Counted from the first letter of the stretch, positions 1-8,814 are shown. The stretch: 64,000 nucleotides of DNA from Sulfurimonas sp. (GCF_023228785.1 NZ_JALOAN010000005.1:14502-78501); one strand, 5' to 3'. Program-made: numbers and translations. The notes: a model not told the origin generated them from the letters alone.

Positions 1-271
1 AGGCGGACTAATACAACTCTTTAATAAAGTAGGCAAACTTGATATATATAATGAACTAGTATATAGATCAGATTATGATTCTGCATTTGGCGTAAAAATG
101 GCAGCTGGATATGACTATACTTTAGGTATAACTTACCCAGTAAACAAAAAACTTGACTTAAAGCTAAAGGGAGAAAATCTACTTGGCAAGGCTCATGAAG
201 TGAAGATAAATGGGGTTGATGTTCCTCTTATAGAAAGACGAGGACTACTAACTATGGAGTACACTTTTTAA
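1..271 (+). CDS. C-terminal end of a TonB-dependent-receptor-like outer membrane protein (partial)
   Basis: This is an open frame entering from the left edge and ending at TAA 269-271; about 89 residues are visible. It alternates short amphipathic strands with turns, for example KLDLKLKGENLLGKAHEV, and ends LTMEYTF. A terminal aromatic residue on the last strand is the usual signal of an outer-membrane beta-barrel, and the GxNLL-turn pattern is common near the end of TonB-dependent receptors. The stop overlaps the next start by one base (TAATG), so the following genes are probably co-transcribed. The family assignment is inferred from the C-terminus alone; another 22-strand porin-like barrel is possible. 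The ligand cannot be guessed. Confidence 0.6.
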   Translation, partial: GGLIQLFNKVGKLDIYNELVYRSDYDSAFGVKMAAGYDYTLGITYPVNKKLDLKLKGENLLGKAHEVKINGVDVPLIERRGLLTMEYTF

Positions 272-702
272 TGAAAGCATTTATCATAATACTTCTTTTA
301 TCACTTTCATCCTTTGCTTCAGATTCTTCTCTTAATTTGCAAGTAAAAATCTTAGAAAAAATCATAAGTGAAATTTCTATAAATAAAGAAAAAATAATTT
401 GGAGTGATAACAAAGAGATCTCTAAAGCGATTGAAAACCATAAGTTGCTACAGACAACGCCAAACTGCAAAAAAGCAACGATAATGATACTTCAAGATAA
501 AAACAATCTTCCAAAAGAGTGTTCTCACTGTGCTATTTTTGTTTTAGACTATGCACTTTTATCTCAAGTTCAAAAAAGTTTTGGTGCGTTTTTTTGGAAA
601 AAAGGAAGACCAAATATAGTTATACTAAAGTCAAGGTTAAAGAGTCTTCTTATCCAAGCTTCAAGTGATCTGGATCCTTATTTAGAAGAGAAAGTATGGT
701 AA
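271..702 (+). CDS. Secreted periplasmic protein of unknown function
   Basis: The product is 143 residues. The first 16 residues form a cleavable-looking signal peptide (MKAFIIILLLSLSSFA then SDSS), so it is probably periplasmic. The mature part has three cysteines, one near residue 66 and a CSHC pair near 89-92, which could form a disulfide or bind metal. I do not recognise the family. Its start overlaps the receptor stop by one base and its end overlaps the downstream GGDEF-EAL gene by seven bases. A receptor, a small periplasmic protein and a membrane c-di-GMP enzyme in one operon suggest that this protein relays an envelope signal to the enzyme, as YfiR does for YfiN. That role is inference from arrangement, not from sequence similarity. 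Confidence 0.6.
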   Translation: MKAFIIILLLSLSSFASDSSLNLQVKILEKIISEISINKEKIIWSDNKEISKAIENHKLLQTTPNCKKATIMILQDKNNLPKECSHCAIFVLDYALLSQVQKSFGAFFWKKGRPNIVILKSRLKSLLIQASSDLDPYLEEKVW

Positions 703-2606
703 AAGCAAAAGAATTTTTTCTATTTTTAATGCTCTTTATCTTAGGAGTCTTTTTTATCTATATCTATTTTTTTATAAAAGAGACTCAAGAAGAGATATTT
801 GTAAAGATGCAAAAAAACAAAATAGAAGATGTATCATTTATCTTAAAAAACATAGAAGAAACACTAGTAACAAAGAACTCTATTTTTAGTGAAGAAGATC
901 TTGTCTCTTATCTATCAAACAAACATAACAGAACTAATTATGAAGAGATGATAGCTCTGTTTATAACTCCTAATATAAAATACATATATCTACTACACAA
1001 AGATCCTGAGAATAGATTTAGATTTTTACTAGATGCTTCAAAAGAAGACAAGGCAAACTTTTACCAAAAATTTGATGTTTTTAACCAAGAGTATGAGCTT
1101 GTTTATAAAACTCTTAAACCTCAAATCATACAGCAACAAAAGATGCAAAATCTTTATCTAACTTATCTCTACCCAATAAAAAGTTCAAATGAAATCATAG
1201 GGATATTGAGCGTTGATATTACAAGTAACATTCAATCAGAAATTTTAGAGTTACTAAAACCTTTAGAGACTTTTTTTGTAATTTTAATCATCTTTATATT
1301 TTTGTTAATGCTTATGACTATTATGCAAGTTTTTCACTACTTTATAACTAGAAAAAAAATCTTTACAGACCCTCTAACGCAAGTTTATAACCGTAACTAT
1401 CTTCAGGAGATAACTCCACGACTAAACTTAAACAACTACTCGCTTGCGATGATAGATCTAGATCACTTTAAAGTTATAAATGATATTTATGGGCATAAGG
1501 CTGGAGATGCCATACTTGCTAAGTGTAGTTTGATTATGAAAAGTTCTATCAGAGACAATGATATACTCCTTAGATATGGTGGTGAGGAGTTTATGCTCCT
1601 TCTATACAATCGTGATTCAAAAGATAATTTGAGTGAAATTTATGAGAGAATAAGAAAGAACATATCTTCTCATATCTTTACTTATGAAAAACACAAAATA
1701 GAGATGCAAGTCTCTATAGGGGTGCATGAGTATCCAGCATCTGAGAAAAATCTAAATGAGGCGATAAAAGTAGCTGATAAAATGCTCTATATTGCAAAAA
1801 AAGAGGGAAGAAATAGAATTATTTACCACAAAGAAAGCTCTAAAACTACAGAAATTTCAAATTCAAAAGATATATACTTTGTAAAACAAGCCATAGAAGA
1901 AGATAGAGTTTTATGCTACTACCAACCCATCTATGAGTGCAGTTCTGGTGAGATCTTTAAGTATGAAGCACTTGTGAGGATCATAGACATAAATGGTCAA
2001 ATTATCGCACCTATGCAGTTCCTACCAGAACTAAAACACACCAACATACACTATAAACTAACTAAAAGAATTCTCTCTTTGGTTTTTGATAAGTTTAAAG
2101 ACTCCTCTCTTAGAGTCAGTATCAACATGAACTTTACAGATCTTATAAACAAAGACATAGAAGCCTCTCTTATAGATACTTTTTCATCAAACCCATCCTT
2201 AGCGTCTAGAGTTACCATAGAAGTTTTAGAGAGTGATGAGATACAAAACAGTGCTCTATTTAAAGAGAAAGTTAAACTACTTCATAGTTATGGAGCAACT
2301 GTTTCTATTGATGATTTTGGAAGTGGTTATTCAAATTTTAAAAGTATTTTAGACATAGAAGCAAACTACTTAAAAATAGATGGCTCCCTTGTAAAAAATA
2401 TCGCAACAAATGAAAAAGATTTTAAAGTAGTAAAAAGTATTATAGCTTTTGCAAAAGAGTCAAACATGATAGCCATAGCTGAGTTTGTTCACTCTAGCGA
2501 GGTTTACGACAAGTTGTCTGAGCTAGGAGTTGAGTATATGCAAGGTTACTTTATAGCTAAACCTTGCGAGCGACTCTTAAAGAGAAGTGAACTCTTTGAG
2601 AGTTAA
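696..2606 (+). CDS. Membrane GGDEF-EAL protein (diguanylate cyclase/phosphodiesterase)
   Basis: The 636-residue protein has a transmembrane helix at about 6-28, a periplasmic sensor part of about 160 residues (Cache-like by position), a second helix near 190-212, then GGDEF and EAL domains. GGEEF is intact at 295-299 and is preceded by RDND five residues upstream, the usual RxxD inhibitory site, so cyclase activity with product inhibition is plausible. The EAL motif is at 424-426 and DDFGSGYS at 539-546; KIDGS follows. The usual AEGVE motif reads AEFVH, so one acidic residue of the active-site loop is replaced and phosphodiesterase activity is uncertain. The gene overlaps the upstream secreted protein by seven bases, and its stop overlaps the convergent AsmA-like gene by four bases. 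Confidence 0.9.
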   Translation: MVKAKEFFLFLMLFILGVFFIYIYFFIKETQEEIFVKMQKNKIEDVSFILKNIEETLVTKNSIFSEEDLVSYLSNKHNRTNYEEMIALFITPNIKYIYLLHKDPENRFRFLLDASKEDKANFYQKFDVFNQEYELVYKTLKPQIIQQQKMQNLYLTYLYPIKSSNEIIGILSVDITSNIQSEILELLKPLETFFVILIIFIFLLMLMTIMQVFHYFITRKKIFTDPLTQVYNRNYLQEITPRLNLNNYSLAMIDLDHFKVINDIYGHKAGDAILAKCSLIMKSSIRDNDILLRYGGEEFMLLLYNRDSKDNLSEIYERIRKNISSHIFTYEKHKIEMQVSIGVHEYPASEKNLNEAIKVADKMLYIAKKEGRNRIIYHKESSKTTEISNSKDIYFVKQAIEEDRVLCYYQPIYECSSGEIFKYEALVRIIDINGQIIAPMQFLPELKHTNIHYKLTKRILSLVFDKFKDSSLRVSINMNFTDLINKDIEASLIDTFSSNPSLASRVTIEVLESDEIQNSALFKEKVKLLHSYGATVSIDDFGSGYSNFKSILDIEANYLKIDGSLVKNIATNEKDFKVVKSIIAFAKESNMIAIAEFVHSSEVYDKLSELGVEYMQGYFIAKPCERLLKRSELFES

Positions 2607-4627
2607 AAGAAACCTTTAAGTAGCTTCCCCACCTCTTTATCTAAAGACTTTTCAACTTCTTTTTTGATAGCCTTTTCTGCTTCTTTTTTCATTAGCTCTT
2701 TAGCATCTATACTTACTTTTGGGGAGGAAATATCTCCTCTTAGAGTTACTGATATAGGATTTTTATTTGCGACTATATCTATCTTAGAGTCTACAGTATT
2801 TGCTTGTGTGTTTAACCTTGTGTTTTTTGTTTTTATAGATGATGTGTTTGAGCTTAGATCTAGAGATGTTGTGATCTTATGAGCATCTATATCAGCATTT
2901 ACATCACCTTTAAATTTTTCAGCATATAGATTTATCCTTGCATACTGTTTTATAAGATCTAGCATCTGATTTTTTGTAAATGTTCCATCTTTTAAATAAC
3001 CACTAAATTTACCTTTTTTAAGAGCGAGGTTATAGTTAATGTTTGCATCTAATGATGACTTAAACATCTCTGGGTAGATGAGCATGTGGAGTGCATCTAG
3101 TGTTTGAATATTTTTTATATCAGCTTTAAAGTCATCGTTGTAAAGCTTTGCCACAATCTCTCCACCTGCTACTTTTGAGTAGACATTTAGAGTCATATCT
3201 TTATCTTGAGTAAAGTCTCCATTAGCAACTAAAGAACCTCTCATATGTTGCTCAGTTGCGAAGTATAAGTTATCAAGATTTGGTATGCTTACTTTATAGT
3301 CACTGACTATTTTGCCACTTTTAATATTTACCTCTGCACTCTTAATGTTAAAGTTTGCCAAATTAGAATCTAAATCTACTTTAGTAATAAGCATATCTTT
3401 ATCTAGTGAAGTTTTTGTATCTAACCTATAAGAAGTTTTCGGCATCTTAGATTTAAACTCATATGTTTTTGTAATATAGTTTGAATCCAGAAGCCCCTCT
3501 CTAATGCTAGTCGTTATCTCGCCTTTTAGTTTTGAGGCTCTTGCATCTGTTATATCTGCTTCTAAAAAGAGCTTTGCATCTGTATAGTGTGGCTGTTTTA
3601 CCATATAAAGAGCTTTTGCAATATCAAGATGTTTGATCCTAGCTTTAACGCTTTTTGGCTCAAAATCTTCTAATGTAGCAAGAATTAGTGTTTCAGAAGA
3701 TGCAATATCACTAATAGCATCAACCACAAGCTTATCTTTCGTACCTTTTGCAGTTCCATCAACTCTAAGTGAGCCTCTAACATCTGCCCCGCTGATAGGC
3801 TTTAAGAGCGCTAACTCTTTTATATCTAAAGCGTACTTCACATCTAGCTTTAGTGGTTCTGGGATCAATGAACCCGATGAAGTCACTTTAAAAAGATTAG
3901 AGATAAGATCGTAGTTATAGACAACATCCGCACCCTTTAGTTTTGCCTTAAGTGACATATCAAAAGTAGTTTTTAGAGGGATAGTAATGTTAAAATCATC
4001 TCTCATAACTCTACTATTTAAACTACCATTTTTAGTTTTTAAAACCACATCCCCATCAAGAGCATTTGGCTCTATGCTTTTAAAGTTTAGATCTAGATTT
4101 ATCTTTGCATCTGCATAGTTTTTTTGCGCACCCATCTCTAAAAGCTCATCTAACTTTGCTCCATCAATTTTAGCAATAATAGAAGTTGGATCTAGATCTT
4201 TTAGTTCAACATGATAAGAAGTAACGCTCGAAGCCACATCACTAACTCCATCTACAGTTATAAAGCCTAGATCTCCTTTTACATTTCCATTTGTAAAAAA
4301 TGAGTTACGAAGTTCTACATTTGTCAGAGCTTTAAGTGATGAGAGATCATTTAACTCTACTGCATAATCAAGATCAAAACTTTGTGCAAAGAGTGAATAA
4401 GAGCCTTTTACTTTGATAATGTTTTGTTTATTTATCTCCAAAACAACATCAATTTCACTCATACTTAGAGAAAAAGTTGTAAGTTCGCTATCCATTTTAG
4501 TCTGCTCTTTTATCTTTAACTCTATTGTCGGTGCAATCATTGAGTTACCTAAAGATGTAAATGCAATTACATAAATTAAACCTATTAAACCTATCAATAT
4601 CCCAAAAATCCATGCTAAGATCTTCAT
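2603..4627 (-). CDS. AsmA/DUF748-like envelope protein
   Basis: This long protein of 674 residues has one N-terminal membrane anchor (ILAWIFGILIGLIGLIYVIAF) followed by an almost wholly beta-rich periplasmic part with repeated short strands (DAKINLDLNF, DVVLKTKNGSL, SGYLKDGTF). This layout fits the AsmA/TamB-like superfamily, whose members form periplasmic grooves implicated in moving phospholipids to the outer membrane. The C-terminus, with a GDISSPKVSIDAKELM segment and a lysine-rich helix, is typical of AsmA-like proteins. I start it at ATG 4627 because GGAGG lies five bases upstream; a longer TTG frame would place that ribosome site inside the coding region. It stands alone, convergent with the GGDEF-EAL gene and divergent from grpE. 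The substrate is unknown. Confidence 0.7.
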   Translation of the reverse strand: MKILAWIFGILIGLIGLIYVIAFTSLGNSMIAPTIELKIKEQTKMDSELTTFSLSMSEIDVVLEINKQNIIKVKGSYSLFAQSFDLDYAVELNDLSSLKALTNVELRNSFFTNGNVKGDLGFITVDGVSDVASSVTSYHVELKDLDPTSIIAKIDGAKLDELLEMGAQKNYADAKINLDLNFKSIEPNALDGDVVLKTKNGSLNSRVMRDDFNITIPLKTTFDMSLKAKLKGADVVYNYDLISNLFKVTSSGSLIPEPLKLDVKYALDIKELALLKPISGADVRGSLRVDGTAKGTKDKLVVDAISDIASSETLILATLEDFEPKSVKARIKHLDIAKALYMVKQPHYTDAKLFLEADITDARASKLKGEITTSIREGLLDSNYITKTYEFKSKMPKTSYRLDTKTSLDKDMLITKVDLDSNLANFNIKSAEVNIKSGKIVSDYKVSIPNLDNLYFATEQHMRGSLVANGDFTQDKDMTLNVYSKVAGGEIVAKLYNDDFKADIKNIQTLDALHMLIYPEMFKSSLDANINYNLALKKGKFSGYLKDGTFTKNQMLDLIKQYARINLYAEKFKGDVNADIDAHKITTSLDLSSNTSSIKTKNTRLNTQANTVDSKIDIVANKNPISVTLRGDISSPKVSIDAKELMKKEAEKAIKKEVEKSLDKEVGKLLKGFF

Positions 4628-4699
4628 ACAATCCTCCAAAAAATATATATTATATGGTTAAGATCATACTAAAAATAGCTTTAAAATATCATTTCTTAG

Positions 4700-4722
4700 A
4701 CTTGATATAAGAAGACTCAAGT
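4700..4722. promoter_or_regulatory. HAIR-like HspR operator 1 upstream of grpE
   Basis: CTTGATA at 4701-4707, seven spacer bases, then ACTCAAG at 4715-4721. This matches the HAIR consensus CTTGAGT-N7-ACTCAAG bound by HspR, with five of seven matches in the left arm and seven of seven in the right. ACTTGA and TCAAGT form a perfect inverted repeat. It lies 30 bases upstream of the -35 hexamer. HspR control of grpE-dnaK is known in Campylobacter and Helicobacter; binding here is inferred. Confidence 0.65.
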
Positions 4723-4750
4723 TAATTTATACAAAAAAACTAAAGTAAGA

Positions 4751-4771
4751 CTTGACATTGTTACACTCAAT
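4751..4771. promoter_or_regulatory. HAIR-like HspR operator 2 overlapping the grpE -35 box
   Basis: CTTGACA at 4751-4757, seven spacer bases, then ACTCAAT at 4765-4771: five of seven and six of seven matches to the HAIR arms. It starts exactly 50 bp after the first copy and contains the -35 hexamer, so occupancy would block RNA polymerase. The pair of evenly spaced sites makes chance less likely than one site alone. Confidence 0.6.
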
Positions 4772-4780
4772 ATGTATAAT
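4752..4780 (+). promoter_or_regulatory. Consensus sigma70 promoter of grpE-dnaK
   Basis: TTGACA at 4752-4757 and TATAAT at 4775-4780 are both perfect hexamers separated by 17 bases. The predicted transcript start, near 4787, lies about 32 bases before the grpE ATG. Such a strong unaided promoter makes sense if repression, here by HspR, sets the basal level. Confidence 0.85.
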
Positions 4781-4818
4781 TGTGTTATCTTTTTAAAAAA
4801 AGGAGTGATTTAACAACT

Positions 4819-5376
4819 ATGCAAAACAAATCAGATGAAGAACAATATACTCAGTCCGAAGAAGAGACAAGTATAGACACGCTAAATGATGAGGCAGAAG
4901 CTGAAGCTGAAGCTGTAGAAAACGAGTTTGATCTTCTTCAAGAAGAATTGATAGCTCTAAAAGATAAATATGCTAGAGTTCATGCTGATTTTGATAATAT
5001 TAAAAAAAGGCTAGAACGTGAAAAGTACACTGCACTAGACTATGCAAATGAGAAGTTTGCAAAAGATTTGATTCCAGTTATGGACTCACTTCAAGGTGCT
5101 CTAAACTCTGCTAACGCAGAAGCAAACAAAGCAGAACTTTTTGATAATCTAAAAGAGGGTATAGAGCTTACATATAAGCAACTTATAACTTCTTTAGAAA
5201 AACATGGCGTAACAATGGTATCTCACGATGAACCATTCGATCCAAACATTCACAACGCTGTTCAAAGCGTCGAGAGTGAAGATGTAGAGAGCGGACAAAT
5301 AGTCCAAACCTTTCAAACAGGTTACAAGTACAAAGATAGACCGTTGCGTGAAGCAATGGTAATAGTGGCGAGTTAA
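4819..5376 (+). CDS. grpE: Nucleotide exchange factor GrpE
   Basis: GrpE releases ADP from DnaK in the cytoplasmic Hsp70 cycle. From ATG 4819 it has 185 residues, the usual size. It has an acidic, disordered N-terminus (EAEAEAEAVENEF), a long coiled-coil helix (KYARVHADFDNIKKRLER is diagnostic), and a C-terminal beta domain ending in GYKYKDRPLREAMVIVAS. ATG 4819 was chosen because GrpE proteins begin with a short acidic tail and an AGGAG lies upstream, with a rather long 13-base spacing. A longer TTG frame at 4780 would start on the -10 box and is rejected. It is followed by dnaK after a structured 176-base gap. Many relatives have hrcA directly upstream; here it is absent. Confidence 0.95.
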   Translation: MQNKSDEEQYTQSEEETSIDTLNDEAEAEAEAVENEFDLLQEELIALKDKYARVHADFDNIKKRLEREKYTALDYANEKFAKDLIPVMDSLQGALNSANAEANKAELFDNLKEGIELTYKQLITSLEKHGVTMVSHDEPFDPNIHNAVQSVESEDVESGQIVQTFQTGYKYKDRPLREAMVIVAS

Positions 5377-5399
5377 GCAAGTTAAGCTTTAAAAAGTGA

Positions 5400-5535
5400 C
5401 AAGGTATCTCAAAGAGGCACAAGTGCCGAGAGCCTTGCGCTGAGCAAAACCAAGCGTTAGCGTAGGTAGCGGAATTACTTCCGATACCGTGATAAAATAG
5501 ATGGAGCGAATGAATTTGCTTCATTTTATAAAATA
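5400..5535 (+). ncRNA. Structured grpE-dnaK intergenic RNA with successive hairpins
   Basis: The gap folds into several stems. Hairpin 1 (5400-5437) nests CAAGG/CCTTG, TCTC/GAGA and GGCAC/GTGCC. A small CGCT/AGCG stem follows. Hairpin 3 (5465-5488) pairs GGTA and CGGAA with TTCCG and TACC across one mismatch. A weaker AT-rich stem with GAGC/GCTT lies just before the dnaK ribosome site. The region is richer in GC than its surroundings. It may be an mRNA processing or stabilising element that lets dnaK outnumber grpE, or an attenuator; no separate promoter or terminator T-run is clear. Confidence 0.5.
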
Positions 5536-5552
5536 AAATTAAGGAAATTTCA

Positions 5553-7448
5553 ATGAGTAAAGTTATTGGTATAGATTTAGGAACAACAAATTCATGTGTA
5601 GCAGTTTATGAGGGTGGTGAAGCGAAAATCATCCCAAATAAAGAGGGTAAAAATACAACTCCTTCAATAGTTGCTTTCACAGATAAAGGCGAGGTTTTAG
5701 TAGGTGATCCTGCAAAACGTCAAGCTATCACAAACCCAGAGAAGACTATCTCTTCTATAAAGAGAATTATGGGTCTTATGATGAATGAGGAAAATGCTAA
5801 AGAGGCACATGACAAAGTAACTTATAACATCGTTGATAAAGATGGTTCAGCTGCTGTTGATGTAGCAGGTAAAATCTACACTCCTCAAGAGATCTCAGCT
5901 AAGATTTTATCTAAGCTAAAAGAAGATGCAGAGGCGTACATTGGTTCTACTGTAACTGACGCAGTTATTACAGTTCCTGCATACTTTAACGATGCTCAAA
6001 GAAAAGCGACAAAAGACGCTGGAACGATCGCAGGACTAAATGTTCTTCGTATTATAAACGAGCCAACTGCATCTGCACTAGCTTATGGTCTTGAGAGCAA
6101 AGCTGAAGAGAATGTTTTAGTATATGACCTTGGTGGTGGAACATTTGATGTTACAGTTCTTGAGATCTCAGATGGTACGTTTGAAGTTCTATCAACTGAT
6201 GGTAATGCATTTTTAGGTGGAGATGACTTTGATAATAAGATCGTTGATTTCCTAAATAGTGAGTTTAAAAACTCTCATGGCATAGATCTCAAAAACGACA
6301 AAATGGCTCTACAACGTCTAAAAGACGCAGCTGAAAATGCTAAAAAAGAGCTAAGTTCTTCAACTGAGACTGAGATAAATTTACCATTTATAACAATGAC
6401 AGATGCAGGGCCACAACACTTAGTTATCAAACTAACTCGTGCTAAATTTGAGGGAATGATCTCTACACTTATTGAAGAGACTATCCAGCACATTAGAGTA
6501 GCTATGAAAGAAGCAAAACTAGACAACAATGAGATCAAAGAGATTATCATGGTTGGTGGTTCTACTCGTGTTCCAGCAGCTGCAGAGGCAGTTAGCAAGT
6601 TCTTTGGTGGAAAAACACTTAACAAAAGTGTTAACCCTGATGAAGTTGTAGCTGCGGGTGCTGCTATTCAAGGTGGAGTTTTAAGAGGAGATGTTAAAGA
6701 TGTTCTTCTTCTAGATGTTACTCCTTTATCACTAGGTATTGAGACTTTAGGTGGAGTTGCTACTAAGATTATTGAAAAAGGTACTACGATTCCTGTTAAA
6801 AAATCTCAAGTATTCTCAACAGCAGAAGATAACCAACCAGCGGTAAGTATCTCAGTTGTTCAAGGTGAGAGAGAGTTTGCAAAAGATAACAAATCTTTAG
6901 GACTTTTCGAACTTGGTGATATCCCAGCAGCACCAAGAGGAGTACCTCAAATTGAAGTTACATTTGATATCGATGCAAATGGTATTTTAACTGTTAGTTC
7001 AACTGACAAAGGTACAGGAAAATCTCAGTCAATCACAATTTCTGGTAGTTCAGGACTTAGTGAAGAAGAGATTAACAAAATGGTTCAAGATGCAGAAGAG
7101 AACAAAGCAGCTGATGGCGAGAGAAAAGCTATGGTTGATTTGAGAAATCAAGCTGATGCTCTTATTGCTCAAACTGAGAAGTCTCTAACTGAGATGGGTG
7201 AAAAAATCGAAGCTGATGAAAAAGTAAAAATAGAAGCTGCAATTAGTGACCTAAAAGATACTCTAAAAGATGAGTCTGCTACTAAGGCTCAAATAGAAGA
7301 GAAAGTAAAAACTCTTACTGAAGCAAGTCATAAAATGGCTGAACAAATGTACAAACAAGATCAATCTGGCGAAGAAGCTGGTGATGCTGAGGCGCAAAAG
7401 AAGAAGAAAAAAGACGATGAAGATGTAATCGACGCTGAGATAGAGTAA
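5553..7448 (+). CDS. dnaK: Chaperone DnaK (Hsp70)
   Basis: This ATP-dependent cytoplasmic chaperone works with GrpE and DnaJ. Its 631 residues are full length. The nucleotide-binding domain shows GIDLGTTNSCVAV at 5-17, VITVPAYFNDAQRKA and NEPTASALAYGL, plus VYDLGGGTFDVTVLE and the GGSTRVP adenosine motif. The substrate domain begins after LLLDVTPLSLGIETLGG. A lysine-rich segment leads to the tail DVIDAEIE, a slightly altered form of the usual DVVDAEF ending. AAGGA eight bases upstream of ATG 5553 supports the start. Co-transcription with grpE is expected from the shared promoter. No co-chaperone dnaJ is present in the window. Confidence 0.98.
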   Translation: MSKVIGIDLGTTNSCVAVYEGGEAKIIPNKEGKNTTPSIVAFTDKGEVLVGDPAKRQAITNPEKTISSIKRIMGLMMNEENAKEAHDKVTYNIVDKDGSAAVDVAGKIYTPQEISAKILSKLKEDAEAYIGSTVTDAVITVPAYFNDAQRKATKDAGTIAGLNVLRIINEPTASALAYGLESKAEENVLVYDLGGGTFDVTVLEISDGTFEVLSTDGNAFLGGDDFDNKIVDFLNSEFKNSHGIDLKNDKMALQRLKDAAENAKKELSSSTETEINLPFITMTDAGPQHLVIKLTRAKFEGMISTLIEETIQHIRVAMKEAKLDNNEIKEIIMVGGSTRVPAAAEAVSKFFGGKTLNKSVNPDEVVAAGAAIQGGVLRGDVKDVLLLDVTPLSLGIETLGGVATKIIEKGTTIPVKKSQVFSTAEDNQPAVSISVVQGEREFAKDNKSLGLFELGDIPAAPRGVPQIEVTFDIDANGILTVSSTDKGTGKSQSITISGSSGLSEEEINKMVQDAEENKAADGERKAMVDLRNQADALIAQTEKSLTEMGEKIEADEKVKIEAAISDLKDTLKDESATKAQIEEKVKTLTEASHKMAEQMYKQDQSGEEAGDAEAQKKKKKDDEDVIDAEIE

Positions 7449-7462
7449 TCTATCTTGGCTTA

Positions 7463-7493
7463 AGTGTTAGATGTCACTTTCGCTTCTAACACT
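7463..7493. terminator. Possible bidirectional terminator between dnaK and the CBS-GGDEF gene
   Basis: AGTGTTAGA at 7463-7471 and TCTAACACT at 7485-7493 form a perfect 9-bp stem with a 13-base loop. It overlaps the stop of the convergent gene. There is no strong T-run on either side, so termination is uncertain. Confidence 0.4.
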
Positions 7494-8801
7494 ATCTCTT
7501 CCACTCTTTTTTGCAATATATAGAGCCTTATCGGCTCTGTTTATTGCGTCTTGCATCTCTTCACCTTCTCTAACTTCAGAGACTCCAAAACTAGCTGTTA
7601 TTGTTCCAACTTTATCAATTTTCACTTCTCTTATAGATTTTTGAATCTTATTTGCAATTGAAATTGCGCCTTCTAGATCCGCTGTTGGGAGAAGGATAAT
7701 AAACTCTTCACCTCCCCATCTACAAACTATATCTACTCCTCTTAGCACCAAAAGAAGCATTTTAGAAACCTCTACTAGAGCTTTATCTCCGACATTATGT
7801 CCAAATATATCATTTACTTTTTTAAAATGATCTATGTCTATGAGTATGACAGACATTTTGTTGTGTCTTTGAACCATGGATGCATAAGAAGATAGATATA
7901 GTTGGGTAAATTTATGTCGATTATAGAGACCTGTGAGTGCATCTGTGGATGCTAGATTTTCATACTCTATATTTTTAGTTTGAAGTTTTTTATTTATATC
8001 TCTTAACTCCTCTTGATACTCTTTCATAAGTGAACTCCACTTTGAGTAAGTAAGTGTTATAAGCTCTTTTTGTGAGATTATCCCAGAGAGAGTTCCATCA
8101 TCATCTACAACTATAACTCTCTTAAACTGTCTCTCTTTTAAAAAAGTAAGTGCTTCTCTAATAGAAAAAGTTTTCTTGATGGATTGAACTGGAGATGACA
8201 TATGTTTTTCTATCTCAACATCTAGGTCAATATCATTTTTAACAAGTCTCATAATATCTTTAGTTGTAAAGATACCAATAGGAATTAAATCTTCTACAAC
8301 TACAACATTGTCATAAAGATTGCTAACCATGTCTTCAAGCAGAGATAAAATCTTAGCGTCTTTTTTAACCCACTTCATTCTTCTGCCGAGTTTTAAAAAA
8401 TCCTCTAAGCGATAGTTGTCCATCAAGGTATCAGGATCAATATTTTCTGTGATATCAGTATGAGTTATAAGACCATAAAGGGTTGAATCATCATTTATAA
8501 CGCAGATATACTCTATAGAATTGTTTAAGTAATCTATAGCTTCTAATATATTTTGGTTTTTATTGATCGTTGGCACATTTACAAGCTGAATATCTTTAAG
8601 TGGTGTTTTTATATCTATTTTACTTGTTTTAAGGTTTAAAATATCTATAATTCCAACTACAAAATATCTGTCATTATCAACAACTATAATATTTCGATGC
8701 TCGCCCTTTAACATCTTAGCAATTGCATCTTCAAAAGTATGTTTTATATCTATTGATACTACTTCTTTTGTAGCAATATCACCGATATTTGGAAATTTCA
8801 T
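7467..8801 (-). CDS. Cytoplasmic diguanylate cyclase with tandem CBS domains
   Basis: The protein has 444 residues and no membrane segment. Residues 1-250 hold four CBS motifs arranged as two Bateman pairs (for example FVVGIIDILNLK, LYGLITHTDI, PIGIFTTKDI, LSGIISQKEL). CBS pairs bind adenine nucleotides, so the enzyme may sense energy or nucleotide state. A short coiled coil leads to a GGDEF domain with GGEEF at 363-367. RGVD five residues before it is an intact RxxD inhibitory site. All signs point to an active, product-inhibited diguanylate cyclase. ATG 8801 has AAGGAAGG just upstream. Its start lies 13 bases after the folP stop, so it can be the last gene of the lysC-folP operon. Confidence 0.92.
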   Translation of the reverse strand: MKFPNIGDIATKEVVSIDIKHTFEDAIAKMLKGEHRNIIVVDNDRYFVVGIIDILNLKTSKIDIKTPLKDIQLVNVPTINKNQNILEAIDYLNNSIEYICVINDDSTLYGLITHTDITENIDPDTLMDNYRLEDFLKLGRRMKWVKKDAKILSLLEDMVSNLYDNVVVVEDLIPIGIFTTKDIMRLVKNDIDLDVEIEKHMSSPVQSIKKTFSIREALTFLKERQFKRVIVVDDDGTLSGIISQKELITLTYSKWSSLMKEYQEELRDINKKLQTKNIEYENLASTDALTGLYNRHKFTQLYLSSYASMVQRHNKMSVILIDIDHFKKVNDIFGHNVGDKALVEVSKMLLLVLRGVDIVCRWGGEEFIILLPTADLEGAISIANKIQKSIREVKIDKVGTITASFGVSEVREGEEMQDAINRADKALYIAKKSGRDSVRSESDI

Positions 8802-8814
8802 ATTAACCTTCCTT

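Noticed and set aside
4740..4800. CIRCE/HrcA operator before grpE
   Set aside because: No TTAGCACTC-N9-GAGTGCTAA-like sequence is present; the inverted repeats match HAIR instead.
5183..5524. 113-codon minus-strand ORF
   Set aside because: It lies opposite the end of grpE and over the hairpin region; no ribosome site and no plausible fold.
7467..7493. Strong rho-independent terminator after dnaK
   Set aside because: The 9-bp stem is real but no T-run follows, so it was kept only as a low-confidence feature.
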